Shown here: positions 32,511 to 52,554 of the stretch, piece by piece | Layout of the letters: each line of letters opens with the position of its first letter | Position numbering within the stretch: the first letter of the stretch is position 1 | NCBI RefSeq assembly: GCF_901709675.1 | Contig: NC_051093.1 | Span: 2,935,053 to 2,999,052 of the forward strand | Direction of reading: 5' to 3' | Length of the DNA stretch: 64,000 bases | From: Syngnathus acus | Taxonomy: Eukaryota; Chordata; Actinopteri; Syngnathiformes; Syngnathidae | The notes under the pieces: generated by a model | What the model was told of the DNA's origin: nothing | Databases searched by the model: none | Seen by the model: only the letters and a program-made list of their open reading frames with translations | Made by a program: the position numbers and the translations under genes

Positions 32511-33263
32511 GTTGATTTGGCCACTCCCAACAACTAAAGTCTGAAGAAAAAGCAAAATATATTTTTGGAGTGCAATCCCCACATGCCGTTATCACCATGA
32601 CAGGCAATTTGTTTTGTTCGATTACTTTGTGTTTGACTGTTAATGAGAATTTGTGTTTTCTTGTTGTGTGGTTTATCCCTAATTTGCCACACCTTGCAAA
32701 AGTAAAACACAGTTGAGGGTTGGGCAAAATAAATTCAAACATCATGACTGTGCTTGTTGGAACATAGTCCAAATTGTAATCAAACGAGGCACTTTTGTCA
32801 TTGTTCAGAGGTCTGGGGTTCCATTCCAACTCTCCTTTTTGGGTTAGGGTTAGTTTGCATGTTCTCCCCATGGCTGCGTGGGTTTACCCTGGATACTGCA
32901 TTCCAAAGACATGCTCTAAATTTTCCTGAGGTGTGATTGTAATTGCTTGTCTCTTTGTGCCTTGCGATTGGCTGGCATCCAGTTCAAAGTGTCCTCCGCC
33001 AACTGCCATGTGGGGATCAGCTCCAGCACGCTCGCAACCCTCCTGAGGGAAAGTGCTCCAGAAAATGGATGGATTTTTTTTGGTGCTGGGTGCCAAGTGT
33101 AGAGGACGCTGCCTCTGGTCTGAATTTTCCAGAGCATACTCACGTAAGCCTTTGTTAATGCCAAGTGTACAGGCGTGTCCATAAGTGTAGGTGTTTCCTG
33201 CGTGGCTACTTAATGATACCTACTGATGCTGGAAGCTGTTGGCCATTTTAAAGTTCGCAGCTC
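32511..33263. other. Upstream region of protease gene 1
   Basis: AT-rich spacer between the transposon remnant and the first serine protease gene. GCATCCAGTTC...AGCTCCAGCACGCTCGCAACCCTCCTGAGG near 32975-33045 looks like old repeat sequence. The protease promoter is presumably in the last 200 bases; no TATA box assigned. Confidence 0.35.
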
Positions 33264-39726
<6,463 letters not shown>

Positions 39727-39839
39727 AGGGATTCCCGCACTTCGACAGTTGCCTTGTTTCCTGGGAATTCCCTCAGCCTCAAATTAAATTATCATAAAAT
39801 TATTTTATCATTCATTGTGTTTTATGGTTTTATAACAAC

Positions 39840-39845
39840 AATAAA
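39840..39845 (+). terminator. Polyadenylation signal, protease gene 1
   Basis: AATAAA in AACAATAAAGGC, 114 bases after the stop codon of protease gene 1. Confidence 0.6.
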
Positions 39846-40024
39846 GGCTTTCCCTCGATCCTCTCATGTCAATTACGTGCCGCTCGGAAGCTAATACGCC
39901 CTCTTAACCCAAATGTGTCATCGTTAATATAGTGAAAATGAATAAACAGATTAAAAGGGAACCGCAACACTATTTTATTTTGGGGGGGTGGGGAAATTTT
40001 AGATTGAAAACCAATTTGGATTTT

Positions 40025-40140
40025 TTTTTTTTTTTAAGAACCATGACGTAGATTCAGCTGGTTTGTTTTAGCAGCGGGCCACAGAAAAAGATGTAGCGGG
40101 CCAGATATGGCCCCCGGGTCGTGATTAGGACACCTGTGCT
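40025..40140 (-). mobile_element. Decayed hAT MITE fragment
   Basis: GCGGGCC...GATGTAGCGGGCCAGATATGGCCCCCGGGTCGTGATTAGGACACCTGTG matches, with changes, one end of the MITE at 9769-10093. Only the end of the element survives. Confidence 0.55.
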
Positions 40141-40652
40141 CATCGAGCATCTGGCCTCATTTCACGTTGTGCAATCTGTCTCAAAAATCACCTTACAACA
40201 GGAGAATTTCCTGTCTTTTTACTCTTGCTTTGTAAATGTGGAGCATTAAGAAAAAAAAGTGTTATCGAGGTTTCCACGTGTCGCAAAATTGGAGAAAGAA
40301 AACGTAATGAGGGACTTTTGCCACTACTGGAGGATGATTGACAAGGAGGGGAAGTTTGCGTGATGTTATTCCTGCACACTGGATGCCAAATCACTCAAGC
40401 AGCTTTCATAAGGTAAAGGAGGGCAGGGACCAGCAATGTCATTCTTCAGGTTTCTTTTTAAATGGCCAATGAGCATGTTTGCATTCAAAATAATCACAGC
40501 CTTGCTTACAATTTACAATAACTGGAAAATGTCGACGTACCTATGAAGGTGTGGCCAAAGAAAAGGTGTAATAGGTGAAGGGGCGTGGCTTCATGTGGGG
40601 CGTGTCCTCCGTATGTACTTATTGATGTCAGCCATCCTCACGCTTTGTGGAG
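40141..40652. other. Spacer between the two protease genes
   Basis: No gene seen. The last 100 bases before the ATG at 40653 (GGGGCGTGGC, GGGGCGTGTCC) are GC-rich and presumably hold the promoter and leader of protease gene 2. Confidence 0.35.
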
Positions 40653-44111
<3,459 letters not shown>

Positions 44112-44331
44112 ACGAAACAGGAAGTGTCCCAACTTTAATGTGAAAGCTATTTTTCAATTACTTGGATTATTGCTTCTGATGCTAATCAAACTTTCAACCT
44201 CCCCATTAACTTGTACAGACTTCTGAAGAAATAATATGAGCACTATTTTTTTCTTTACAGAAAATGTGAAAATGAATGATTCGCTCTTTTTGATGATTTT
44301 GTCAAAACATATTTCTATAGACACCGTCCTT

Positions 44332-44337
44332 AATAAA
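44332..44337 (+). terminator. Polyadenylation signal, protease gene 2
   Basis: AATAAA in CTTAATAAACG, about 220 bases after the stop of protease gene 2. Confidence 0.55.
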
Positions 44338-44378
44338 CGTAAATAGTTTTACATATGTAGCATTTAATTTAGGGATTA

Positions 44379-44406
44379 TATATATATATGTATATATATA
44401 TATATT
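44379..44406. repeat. (TA)n tract
   Basis: Short TA-rich microsatellite in the spacer after protease gene 2. Confidence 0.7.
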
Positions 44407-44597
44407 TATGTAATGATCATTATTTTCTAACATGCTGTAATGATGTGTATATTTACGTTACCTGGGTTACATTTTATTTGTGAATTGCTCTGCTACGCTC
44501 TTCGTGAGGGACGGCAGGAAAAATAAAAGAAAGGAGTGAGAGAAAAATAAAGACGTGGCTGAATCAGTCCTGCCTTGTCGGTACAGTATGTCAGATG

Positions 44598-44660
44598 GAT
44601 GGATGGATGGATGGATGGATGGATGGATGGATGGATAGAAGGATGGATCGATGGATCGAT
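44598..44660 (+). repeat. (GGAT)n microsatellite
   Basis: GGATGGATGG tetranucleotide array decaying into GGATCGATCG at its right end. Confidence 0.9.
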
Positions 44661-44955
44661 CGAAAGTCACAATTTCAACATTTCCGCGTTTAATGTAAAA
44701 GGTAGAAAAAATAAAATATTTTTTGGTGACTTGAACTGAGACAAATGTGCTCAAAGGGTCAAAGGAAACAAAGTCATTGGCACTATTGTGAAGCCACTTT
44801 CTTGAGCTCAGAAAAATCCTTCCAAATCTTGACAAAGATGGCACGTTGACGTCTTCTCCCGTTCAGTCCATTTCAGCTAAAATGTCCTTGGCAGCGTAGA
44901 ATTGTAAAAATGGTTTAATACGTAGCATTTGTGTTGAATGATGTTCTTGCTGCGC

Positions 44956-45560
44956 ACTACTTGATACGGATCTCGAAGCACAGACAGTTGCACGACTCGC
45001 ACTCGGGGGGCTGACACGTGCATGCGCAGTCCCAGCTGGAACACTGCAAACACAAACAGCAGCCACCATCCTCACTCACCTTTGTGAGGATAAATCCACA
45101 CCCCTGCAAGGTGTGGTGTTTTGCGCGGTCTCTCACCGAGGGGGGCGATCCGACGTCCATCAGACACGAGCGCAGCGTAGGCAGTCGACAGTCGCACGAC
45201 TGCGCCAGTCGGAAGCACTGATCCCACACGGAGAAGTCGGGACAGCAGGAGCCGCACAACGGCGGACAGCGCTCCTTCAACACAGACCGCAACATCTTAC
45301 TTGCTCGTTTGTTTTTCCACGGGGGGGCGCTACATACCTTGAGGCAGAATCGTATCCAGAGGACGAGAGCCAGCACCAGCATGTAGAGAGTGACGCCAGC
45401 CATAATGATGGCAGGTAGGGGGACCGCCAAACCCAAAACAGGAACAAGCTGAGCGAGAAGACCATATGATGTTAGATAAGGCGTCAAATCTATGATTTTA
45501 ATGGTTTTTTTTTTTTTCTTACGGTCATTCTCAGCCAACTTGAAGGTCACATGTTCAGTT
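44956..45560 (-). CDS. Unidentified Cys-rich single-pass membrane protein
   Basis: I do not recognise this gene. Minus-strand segments with good splice sites encode: QTEHVTFKLAEND (donor near 45525); a hydrophobic exon with LVPVLGLAVPLPAIIMAGVTLYMLVLALVLW then IRFCLK (45450-45340); a Cys-rich exon (ERCPPLCGSCCPDFSVWD, QSCDCRLPTLRSC, ending near 45138); and a last exon CSSWDCACTCQPPECESCNCLCFEIRIK (about 45043-44956). The predicted product is a short N-terminal part, one membrane span, and a Cys-rich tail with many CxC and CC pairs that could be palmitoylated or bind metal. The reading frame also stays open through the introns. The 5' exon and start codon were not found; a candidate noncoding exon with a donor lies near 45912. 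Confidence 0.55.
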
Positions 45561-45599
45561 TGCCTGCAGTCACAAAACATTGTCATCATCAACTACATT

Positions 45600-46614
45600 T
45601 TGGCTTGCTCTGCTTACGCTTATTGTTTCATGTGATTGCTTGTGTCTTCTGATGTGAATTTTGGAGGGAAGAGATTGATATCACCAGCATCAAACAAAAA
45701 CTGAATTAAAACTCGAGGCACAAGCTAATTGTGCAATTTATCCCATCTAGTGGAACATCCTGTGTGTGCCACTTTCATTGACAGTTGCTCAATTGTATGT
45801 AATTTGCACTCAATAATTTTCGGCCCAATTAATTGAAATTGGATCATCGATATACTGTGCAAGCGGTTGGGGGGGGGGGGGGGTCATCGATCCCTACGCA
45901 CGTGCTTACCTGGTGTCAGAGTTTATTGAAGATGAGATTCTGTTGAAGATGAAGACCAAACAGCTTCTTGCTTTTATTTCCCTTCTTGTCGGATGACGTC
46001 ACTCTTTTCTTCTTCGTCCTTATGGCAAAGTTATTGTCAAAACACATGAGTCTCCTGTCCGCTATGACGTCAGACTACAACAAAATGAAGCGCAATCCAT
46101 TGCTCACGTTTGTAGCCAAACCTTGAACGAATGACAACTCAAATCTACTTACTGAACTACCTTTTTAAAAGTAAAAGGGTAACGCTAGCAGGAGGCGAAA
46201 TGTAGCTTCGGCGCCATTTTAGCGCTCAACTGAGTCGACTTAAAAAGAAAGAAAAAAACGAAACTCCAAAGTCATCATGTACCCACGCATTTGTTTTTTG
46301 GAGCTGGACGAGGAGAGAAGGAAGAGACGTTGGAGAAGAGCGTCGTGAGCTTTGACTCTTCCACAACCCGTCAGCCATCAACAATGGCTGCATCGACGTT
46401 GCCTTGGAAACATACGGCACGCGAGAAGGCTCGAAAGAGGCGAACGCCCAAAAATGAGAATTCAGGTATTTATTGCACAATTGGCTTGCTTATCTTTCTA
46501 GTCTTACATTGCTCAACATACATCGTCCACTCACTGTTGAAAATTAAGTTCTGGTATGGGCTCACCAACAATTTGAAATCTGATATTCCTTGGGAAGTTA
46601 ACAATTACTGCTAG

Positions 46615-46651
<37 letters not shown>

Positions 46652-46909
46652 CTAATTTGGTGCATGTGAGGGAAAAAAGAAAAAATCAAATGAAGTTGCA
46701 ATAGCTTTGGATTTGTTTTCAAGGATATTTGAATGCGTCACAAACCGCTCTAAACTAGGTCATCTACAGAAGATGAGCCTGTATAGGAGAATGACTGCAA
46801 ACCCACTCATCTTGATATCTTTTATATTACGGTGGCATAACTGTCACCAGCCTCTATTAACATTCTGGCTGAGCCAATCACCGCTCAACAACATATGGAG
46901 ACGCATCAT
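45600..46909. other. Spacer with no confident gene
   Basis: Contains a 16-base G run near 45870, a plus-strand frame beginning ATGGCTGCATCGACG at 46384 that I cannot support as a gene, and a (TA)n tract at 46619-46650. The last part is probably the eif1 3' untranslated region. Confidence 0.35.
46619..46650. repeat. (TA)n microsatellite
   Basis: About 30 bp of uninterrupted TA repeats. Confidence 0.9.
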
Positions 46910-46915
46910 TTTATT
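46910..46915 (-). terminator. Candidate eif1 polyadenylation signal
   Basis: Minus-strand AATAAA (plus-strand TTTATT in CATTTTATTG), about 370 bases beyond the eif1 stop. Confidence 0.5.
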
Positions 46916-47273
46916 GAAACACTTTAAGTACAAAACAAAAAAAGTTACATGAATAGTGCCTCCTCATAGTGGCACAAAGACCTAAAAAGGGAAAAAAATG
47001 AAGTAAATAACCCAGGGAAGGCATGAAGACGTCATCACCATTCGTCTCGGATGTTGTGAGGAGTCTCAGGAAGTCTGCGCTGCCGCAGAGAGTCTGCCCC
47101 CTGGTGGTGGAGGGCGGCAGTGGTGGTACACAGTCCCATGTTAGAACAGCTTGTTCACCTTAGCTAGTAGGAGCTGGGGCAGGGGGAGGAAGAGCGACAG
47201 CAGCACATTGGGGGAGGGGGCCTGGAGGTGGGGGAAATGATAGTCTTCCGGGTGAGGGGGCTATTGGTAGCGT

Positions 47274-48540
47274 CTAAAAGCCGTGTACTTTGAGCTGCTC
47301 ATCTTTGGCCAGGTCAATCTACAACAAAGATGAGACAGTGAATGAGCTGCAAAGGGTAAACAAATCAAGTCAAGATGACTGCGACTCACCTCTATGAGGA
47401 ACTGGCAGATGTGCTTCCGCTGATCTCCCTGAAGTTGGATCACTTCACCATACTCCGGGGCTCGATCACGGTCCCATTGCAAGCAAATTTCTGTTGGAGC
47501 CAAGCGCAAAAAATGAGATACTCGAGTGACAGTTTCTTTGTATCGGTGACCAAAAAGAACCAAAGCTGAATCTAATCGAAAACAATAATGGGTTTTAACA
47601 GGAGGGGTGCTGACCTTCTTGAAGGCCTTGACTAGCTTCTTCTTGTCCATACTCGGCTGCGATGCCACTGGACAGTACGTGAGGGGTCTTCCTGCCGTTC
47701 CGCTGGTGGATTCTTATGTGGAGGTAGTCATTCTTTCCCAGTTGGGAGGCAGTCCATCACCCTTAGTTTGCATCAGCAAAGGGGTCTAGGGGTATAATAT
47801 AAACAATAAGCTCATGGAGCACACGGTTCATCGCGACCGTATCAGCCAAATCCCTCGACTAGCTCGGGAATCCTGACTCAAAGGTCAAATTGCGCAGTGC
47901 CTGCGCATGCCTATTGCTGCTCCCCATAAAAAAAAAAAAAAACTCCAAGATTAGATTTCACGCTTTCACTTTGGATAAACCAATGAAATTAAACAGGCCA
48001 CTTATGACCATTCAGCGGCGTGCTTTCCAGCACCCAGTGAAGACAAAGCGAGGACAATAAAAACAACAAAACCGACGGTGTCGAAGCACATCGAAAGGAG
48101 GAAACGTCAAAATAATTGACCGAGATTTTTTTCAGATCCCCCTGGCAACTTTCCTGGTAATCCAAATTGGCACAATAAAGACATCAACTTTCCTGTGAAA
48201 TTGCTTTTCTGCAAAATAATTTAAAAACGTTAGAAGAAAAACTGTCAAGGATAAAAAGCTAACAGGCTGTTAGCTTCCTGCCAAATGGCGGCCGCGTTGA
48301 CCATTAGCTCAGGCCAGCTAATCTGCTAATCGCCGAATTCCATCAAATCACATCACAATATTATTTCATCAATTTAAACGTTAACGTCACGCCAAACCTA
48401 ATCGTGTCCGAGAAAGGAAAGAAAACTCAATATTATCCGAACGTCTGTAGCGGAGAAAAAAAAACATCGCTTGCCCTTCCCCCCACCCTGTCGCTCCCAA
48501 AACACTCACCAAAAGTTTGGAGGTTCTGGATAGCGGACAT
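47274..48540 (-). pseudogene. eif1: EIF1 translation initiation factor, frame broken by one-base indels
   Basis: eIF1/SUI1, the 40S-bound factor that guards start-codon choice. Exon structure is intact: 48540-48510 (MSAIQNLQTF), 47785-47615, about 47509-47389, and about 47318-47274 (IDLAKDEQLKVHGF then TAG). Exon 2 is 171 bases instead of the 164 expected. Comparison with the conserved protein points to seven one-base insertions, among them in GCAAACTAAGGG, CTCCCAACTGGG, AAAGAATGAC, AAGACCCCTC, CACGTACTG, CCAGTGGC and TATGGACAA. Exon 3 lacks one base in GAGCCCCGGAG, where His-Pro-Glu is expected. Splice sites, the 5' region and everything else are conserved and codons show little other decay. 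Either a very young broken copy of eif1/eif1b or, more likely, sequence error. Labelled pseudogene only because the frame as given does not translate. Confidence 0.8.
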
Positions 48541-49966
48541 ACGATAAGATTTGCTTTCCTTTCGGATAGTAACTTGGTTCGCGAGCGTTGCTTCGTCGGC
48601 TGAGTGGGTTCGGGTCGTGCTAGTAGCGTTCGGGCCTAAAGAAAGGGCTACGACAGGCTAGGCTAGGCTAGGCTAGGTTTAGCTTTTTTTTCTTTTTTTC
48701 CGCTCGGCGTTGCCACACAAGCAGACTCAAAATGGAGTCCGGAGATGGTGAGCAGCAAGAAAAACAAGCCTTTATAGCCCCGCCCACAGTACGTCATCAC
48801 GCCTATGACGTGCTAGGACATCTGACGAATCAGAGGGGCGACTCCTATCAGGTGTCGCTTCAGGCACAGGCTGACGTTCCAGTTTTGATTACTTTAGTTC
48901 ATGGCAGCGAAGTGGCTGAAGCACAAGTAGTAAAAGAAACATTCAAAAAATTAAACTCAACTGTCAGTTAAACAGTGGTCGGCCGTTCATTTTTGCTTTT
49001 AGCGGGGTCTATCTCAGTTCAGTTTCAGTTTATTTAAAGGAAAGGTCGACATGTAACATGTTTCATGGACTGGCCTGACTCAGTTCAAGAACTGTTTTAC
49101 AGCAGGTTCCTATAACATTACATACATTTCAATACAATATATACTATATATATATATTGTTAATGGGTGCAAGTTTGGTTTGTTATTAAAAAATGTGTAT
49201 AGCCGTTTAAATTGGACAATAGAGGTGGCTGATCTGATTTGAAGGGGTATCTTATTCCAGATCTCGTCGGAATTCACCTCAGCAGGACGTTTCAAAGTAA
49301 CGTTATGGGTACTTCCTGTTGTCGAAACCTTTTTGGCGGACAGAGGCATAAATGCCCATTTTTTTTAAATAATTTCCCATACCATTTAAAAAAAAAACGA
49401 TAGGTTAAATACAATTAAATGCATGTATTTTAATTAAGACCAACGATTTTTTTTAGCGAACTTATGTATTCTTTTTAATAACGTTTTTAACGTCGCCAAG
49501 AGAGCCATATCTGGCTCGCGAGCCAGATCTGGCTCGCGAGCCATAGGTTCCCAACCCCTGCCCTACAGCAAAGATAGTCTTACATGCTATCGTTATAAAA
49601 AAAAATGTTTTGCTAATCAAGACACTGTGGCCTTTTTAAATTTCGTCATACATGTGACAATGACAAAGATCTATTCTATTAATTTTGTAGGATAAATAAT
49701 GATAAATTTAATGACAGCCCTTGTGCACATTAAGACTACATGAATAATGTATGATTATTGGCACCTTTACCCTGTTTTCCTAACCCTGCACAATACAAAT
49801 TTAATCATGTTAGGACCAACCTAGTGTGTCATTTTGGAGATGTGAGGATTCTGCCTGCCAGTGGCGATTTATTCTTTCAATACTGATGAGCGGTAATTTT
49901 GATTTCCAAATAGTATTGTCATCTTTAAGTGAGGGATGCTTAAGCTTGCGTGTTATACAGTAGTAG
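48541..49966. other. eif1 upstream region and spacer to srsf2
   Basis: GC-rich for about 200 bases upstream of eif1, with a (GGCTA)n pentamer run at 48656-48677, consistent with a housekeeping promoter. An AT-rich spacer follows with an A+T microsatellite near 49140 and a repeat end near 49500-49560. Confidence 0.4.
49495..49562 (-). mobile_element. Probable hAT/MITE end fragment
   Basis: CATATCTGGCTCGCGAGCCAGATCTGGCTCGCGAGCCATAGGTTCCCAACCCCTG: on the minus strand it starts CAGGGGTTGGGAACC, a typical hAT-type terminal motif, and contains a duplicated GGCTCGCGAGCC palindrome. The other end was not found. Confidence 0.5.
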
Positions 49967-50775
49967 TTTATTAAAAGACCACCAACATGGATCTGCGGAG
50001 CTTCCAGAAGGTTGCAGCTGCACAGCTCCAGTCGGTGCAAGTAAAAAACCTACATGTCATAAAAAAGACAATGTGAAGAAAATCTTTAATGAAAGTCACA
50101 TGGAAAAAAAAAATTGCAACTAAAAGAGCAGATGGTACAAGAGGGGCGTCGCGAGCGTACCGCTGAGGGAAGAATACTGCAGCGCTGAGGGCACCAGCAA
50201 CACACAGCAACACCTTAGCAACAACTGCCACACAACTGCGCCTAGTGCACAAAGACAACATTATGAAAATAAAAAAAGTTTTTGATGATAACAGCCGACT
50301 ACAACCATGTTTCGCTTTAGACATGAAAACACACCGACTCCTTGAACGGGAGTGTCCGAGTCCATGGAGTGGAGCCACTTGTTTAGAAACCCCAGGACAG
50401 TAAAACGTCCCTTGCAACACCAGCCCGCTCACTAGAGAGCAAAGGTTTATATTCATAACGAAAAGCACAGAGAAAAAAAAAAAGAAAAGAAAATAAAAAG
50501 ACGCAGAAGCCGCAAGACAACCTTCTCCACAACAAGCGGCTTCTTGCCCTGGAACATCATCATCCATCTTTCACCTGAAAGGAAAAAATAAAAATAAAAG
50601 TCAGTAGGGTAGGACATCAAGCTTTGAGGCTGTAAATGTCACGAAATCAGAATACTTTTCCACGGCACTGTTCACATACCAATAAGAAAACTGGAAATTC
50701 AACAGGACAGTCATTATTAAGTCTCAAGTTCATTGTAGATATGCAAAATAAAGTTCTCACCCAGGTTACTGCAAA
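49967..50775 (-). other. Probable srsf2 3' untranslated region
   Basis: About 800 bases after the srsf2 stop, ending at a minus-strand AATAAA (49967-49972). A minus-strand frame starting ATGGATGATGATGTTCC at 50567 is open for 198 codons but matches nothing I know. Long 3' untranslated regions with regulated splicing are known for SRSF2, so it may be part of that mRNA. Confidence 0.4.
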
Positions 50776-52010
50776 CTAGGGTGAGTCTCCTCCATTCTCA
50801 GCGGCTGACTTGGGCGGGCTTTTAGATCTGGACCCAGAGCCTCTTTTTGGAGGGGAGACGGAGCGGCTGGCGGACCTGGAGCGGGACCTGGAGCGGGACC
50901 TTGGATTGGACTTCTTGTTCCGAGGAGAGCGGGACTTGGATCTGGAGTAAGATCTAGAGCGGGATCGGCTGTAACGGGATCGGCTTCGGGAGCGAGAGCG
51001 GGACCGAGAGCGGGACCTGCTGCGTCTTCTTGGTCGGGGGCTGCGGGAACAAAGTTGACATGTAGACATTGCAAACCTTTTTGCCACATTCACATATACA
51101 TACAACATATTGATTAGAGTACCAAGGGGGTGAAATAATTAGGGTAAAATTGAGGAATGCATCACTAATTAAAGATTAATCATTACATATGTTGATATAT
51201 TTTAAGGTGGAATAATACGTTTTGATAAACTAATGCATTTAGCTGATTGCAGCAGTAAAAATATTTGTCTATAAATAATAAATTCATTGTTTTTCGTGCT
51301 TAATAGTTTTTAAAATTCATTTTGCGACTGAAATAACATCACGTGCTGAGGGTTCAGGTAAAAAGACCAATCACGGCTCATCTTGCTAACATTACATGAC
51401 CAAACTCAGAAACCAGATCATTAATTGTACATAAAAAATAATGATCAAAATTCAAAAAGACAAACAAAACCAAACAGCATATTTTTGTTTTTCCTGCCTA
51501 TTCAAATGAAGCGCCAATGCACTTCTGCGGGATCACCGTGCATTGTTGGCCATGCTTTGCCAAACAAAGCGTCTCCGCTTGGCTCCATTTTTTTTTTTTT
51601 TTTTCTTACCTTCTGCTTCGGCGACTGGAGCCTCCGTATCTTCGGGGTGGGCCTCCTCCTCCTCCTCCTCCTCCGCCACCGCCGCAGCTTCCACGACGCC
51701 CGCCGCTGTAATGCGAATCCGGAGGTCTGCCGTAGCGGGCCATCTGGACGCGCAGCTCACGTCCGTCCAAAAGCGCGCCGTCCATGGCGTCCATGGCGTC
51801 CTCCGCGTCACGCTTGTCGTTGAAGCGGACGAAGGCGAAGCCGCGGCTGTCCTTGGAGTAGCGATCTCGCGGGATGTACACGTCCCCGACGCGGCCGTAC
51901 TTCTCGAAGACGTGCCGCAGGGTCTCCGGCGTGGTGCGGTACGTCAGGTTGTCCACTTTGAGGGAAGTCATGCCGTCGACGTCAGGCGGAGGCCTTCCGT
52001 AAAAACTCAT
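50776..52010 (-). CDS. srsf2: SRSF2 (SC35) splicing factor
   Basis: SR-family splicing factor that binds exonic enhancers. Two exons, 52010-51610 and 51040-50776, give 221 codons in phase, the same length as human SRSF2. The N-terminal RRM occupies about residues 14-92 ([11 protein letters not shown] as RNP2 region, RGFAFVRF as RNP1, [11 protein letters not shown]). It is followed by the hinge [18 protein letters not shown], a Gly-rich stretch, and the RS domain in exon 2 ([20 protein letters not shown]), ending [16 protein letters not shown]. The Gly run (11 residues at about 112-122) is longer than in human. The ATG at 52010-52008 is in ACCATGAGTTTTTAC context. Teleosts have srsf2a and srsf2b; which one is unresolved. 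Confidence 0.95.
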
Positions 52011-52554
52011 GGTGCTGCCGCCCGCCGAGTGCTGTTCGCCTTCCAGAGAAAAACAAAACTAATCACACCTAACTCACTGGTGGTCGCCTTCTCACTCGGC
52101 GTTGGATCCCGCCCAAGTTTGTTATTTTTGTTCGATTGTTTGTTTTTAAGAACGCAATCTTCTTAAGAGAGCATTTAATCCTTCATCTCAAAACTACGTT
52201 CGATACAAAATGGCTCACTCGCTGCCGCCCTCGAGTGCCTTCTTCTTCCCCTTCGCCTTCTTCTTCCGGTAGTGCATCATAAACAACCACATGATGCAAC
52301 ACTGCCACCTTGTGCTTCGGAGCAGGAGCCGCACTTCCACCCCAACATGAGCATTCTTATATTAAATATAAGAATCTAAATCCTTATTATATATTTGCTT
52401 GTAACGCCAATGAGCACAGGAAATGATTTTTGTCAACTTTAATTACATTGAAAAACACTAGTGTGGATGAAAACATTCTCAGGAGTCGTCAGTTCAACAA
52501 AAAAATTATAAAAAAAACAAAACGACATTGACATTAGTCACGCTCCATTCCTCT
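52011..52554. other. srsf2 promoter and spacer to lat 3' end
   Basis: The first about 250 bases upstream of srsf2 are CpG-containing (CTTCTTCCCCTTCGCCTTCTTC) and probably promoter and leader. The remainder, on the lat side, is presumably lat 3' untranslated region. Confidence 0.4.

Noticed and set aside
46384-46614. Plus-strand frame beginning MAASTLPWKHTAREKARKR
   Set aside because: Short, no homology, no supported splice partners.
49971-50567. 198-codon minus-strand frame starting MDDDVPGQE
   Set aside because: Lies in the probable srsf2 3' untranslated region; low complexity, no family match.
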